Of a stretch of DNA of 64,000 nt, positions 62,862-64,000 are shown piece by piece. A program made the translations under genes and the position numbers. The first letter of the stretch is position 1; each line of letters starts with the position of its first letter. The DNA lies in the NCBI GenBank assembly GCA_004124385.1, contig SCKN01000001.1, forward strand, positions 124,001 through 188,000. Direction: 5' to 3'. The notes beneath the pieces are model-generated. The model ran no database searches, was not told the origin of the DNA, and was given only the letters and a program-made list of their open reading frames with translations. The DNA is from Fidelibacterota bacterium (GTDB lineage Bacteria > Fidelibacterota > Marinisomatia > Marinisomatales > TCS55).

Positions 62862-64000
62862 TTATTGATTATGAGTCTTTACGCCGTGGTTTTTCGGGAG
62901 TGCATTCCATTTTGTAATCATAAGGAGACCTGCAATCAATGCCGATCCTGCCATTAATGTAAAAACACCATCCCAACCCCAAGAATCCTTAAAAAATCCG
63001 GGAATGGTACCACCAACAATTGCACCAATGGACCCCATTCCATTTATTAAACCTGATGACGTTGACGCACCTTTACGAGTACCAAAATCGACTGCTGCAG
63101 TCGCGCTAACTAGAGAATCTGGACCATAAATCAAAAAGCCAATCAGAAAAAGAACTCCTGCTGAAACTAGGCTACTACCTCCAGAGACAAGGCTATTGAA
63201 AAAGTATAAGAGTATTGCCAACAATAGCATAGAAATAGCACTATAGGGCATTCTTCGAGATTGAAAAAGTTTATCTGACGCGTAACCACCCGCTAAAACG
63301 GAAAATGGACCCGCCAGAAAAAATGCGCCATTAATAAATGCGGATTCTGCCATCCCAGTTCCTAAAGTTTCACTGACAAATAATGGTCCCCAAAATAGTA
63401 TGGCATAGCGTGTGGGTTTTAAAAAAAAGTACATAGCTCCTAAAAGAATAACCATGGGATCTTTAATTATGTTCAGGGTCATCTGCCAGGATCCTTCGCC
63501 AGGCTCATCATCTTGAACTATTGTGACTGATTCTTGATGATATTCTTCAATTGTGGGCAAACCAACATCCTCAGGTTTGTTTTTTTGAATGAAATAAAAA
63601 AGAGCCAGGACACCCAGCAATACAATTGCTGGCATATAAAAGGCGAATCTCCAATCTAAAAAATAGGAGGCAGCTAAGCCTGCGAGTGGAGCACCAATTA
63701 GTCCTCCAATAGTGTAATTAGTTGCCCACCAACCCATCACGACACCGCGCTCCCGTAATGAAAACCAGTTGGAAACATTTTTAGCCAGGGGTGCCCAGCC
63801 AGTTGATTGACTTAAACCTTGCATCAAAGCAAAGACACCAAACGCCAGCATAATGGATGAGACACCCATAGCAAAACCGGCAATAATCGATGCAGTAAGT
63901 CCTCCAAGAACTATTTTACGGGTTCCCACCTTATCACCAAGATACCCCCATACAAACTGCCCAATTGCGTACCCAATAAGATAGATGCCGTCAATTATCC
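62862..64000 (-). CDS. MFS organophosphate:phosphate antiporter (GlpT-like), 5' end outside window
   Basis: The frame is open from the window edge (23 codons upstream of the GTG at 63929), and those codons encode MFS motif A ('GQFVWGYLGDKVGTRK'), so the N-terminus is outside. The first two helices or so are missing here. 'STGWAPLAKNVSNWFSLRER' and 'KPEDVGLPTIEEYHQE' closely resemble the OPA family GlpT/UhpT segments ('..W..ke RG', '..CGLPPIEEY'). It imports glycerol-3-phosphate or a related phosphate ester in exchange for phosphate. Followed by the glpA-like gene, so uptake and oxidation are encoded together. Confidence 0.85.
   Translation of the reverse strand, partial: IIDGIYLIGYAIGQFVWGYLGDKVGTRKIVLGGLTASIIAGFAMGVSSIMLAFGVFALMQGLSQSTGWAPLAKNVSNWFSLRERGVVMGWWATNYTIGGLIGAPLAGLAASYFLDWRFAFYMPAIVLLGVLALFYFIQKNKPEDVGLPTIEEYHQESVTIVQDDEPGEGSWQMTLNIIKDPMVILLGAMYFFLKPTRYAILFWGPLFVSETLGTGMAESAFINGAFFLAGPFSVLAGGYASDKLFQSRRMPYSAISMLLLAILLYFFNSLVSGGSSLVSAGVLFLIGFLIYGPDSLVSATAAVDFGTRKGASTSSGLINGMGSIGAIVGGTIPGFFKDSWGWDGVFTLMAGSALIAGLLMITKWNALPKNHGVKTHNQ

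Overview
The window is AT-rich chromosomal DNA (by eye, not computed) from an uncultured-type Gram-negative bacterium, most likely a Marinimicrobia (SAR406)-like member of the FCB group. Two secreted proteins end in a type IX secretion (T9SS) sorting domain with the 'YPNPFNP'-type motif used by Marinimicrobia, Ignavibacteria and Calditrichota. The lineage is an inference from motifs; no search was run.

Layout. 1-7.5 kb: the 3' part of a giant modular T9SS surface protein and a lipoprotein. 7.5-15.3 kb: tadA, tRNA-Ser, a thioesterase, a GlcD/GlcF-type fused flavin/Fe-S dehydrogenase, a FecR-domain/beta-barrel protein, then tightly coupled small genes. One of these, 13853-14083, is a SelW-type selenoprotein read through an in-frame UGA with a bacterial SECIS-like hairpin. 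15.4-23.2 kb: tRNA-Ala, a large (Alu-containing) SRP RNA, dnaX with a probable programmed -1 frameshift site, ebfC, recR, pgsA, pgpA, cinA, thpR, recA and recX. 23.2-25 kb: a PurL-like protein without the catalytic motif. 25-31.8 kb: suhB and an AGCS symporter on the minus strand, then comEC, an rnhB-yraN fusion and lepB. 31.8-33.9 kb: four envelope/coiled-coil genes of unknown function. 34.2-38.1 kb: tRNA-Leu, an acyl-CoA synthetase, gpsA, tRNA-Arg and a TPR membrane protein. 38.1-46.9 kb: the classical nusA-infB operon (rimP-nusA-infB-rbfA-truB-ribF-rpsO-pnp). 46.9-52.4 kb: an aminotransferase, a MerR regulator, tRNA-Pro(GGG) and an envelope cluster. 52.4-55.4 kb: tRNA-Pro(CGG), a small GIY-YIG gene, a decayed tRNA fragment and leuS. 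55.4-64 kb, all minus strand: a TrkA/RCK potassium channel, a poor 590-base stretch, two tandem PhoD-like phosphatases and a glycerol-3-phosphate module (two FAD oxidoreductases and a GlpT-type transporter cut by the window end).

Most of the window is housekeeping for information processing and membrane lipid synthesis in conserved gene orders. The parts that stand out are the recoded SelW gene and its operon, the dnaX slippery site, the dead PurL paralogue, the GIY-YIG gene between a tRNA and a tRNA remnant, the RNase HII-YraN fusion, the large SRP RNA, and a small paralogous family ending in a (D/E)WEKR motif. I did not find a defence island, CRISPR array, prophage or intact insertion sequence.
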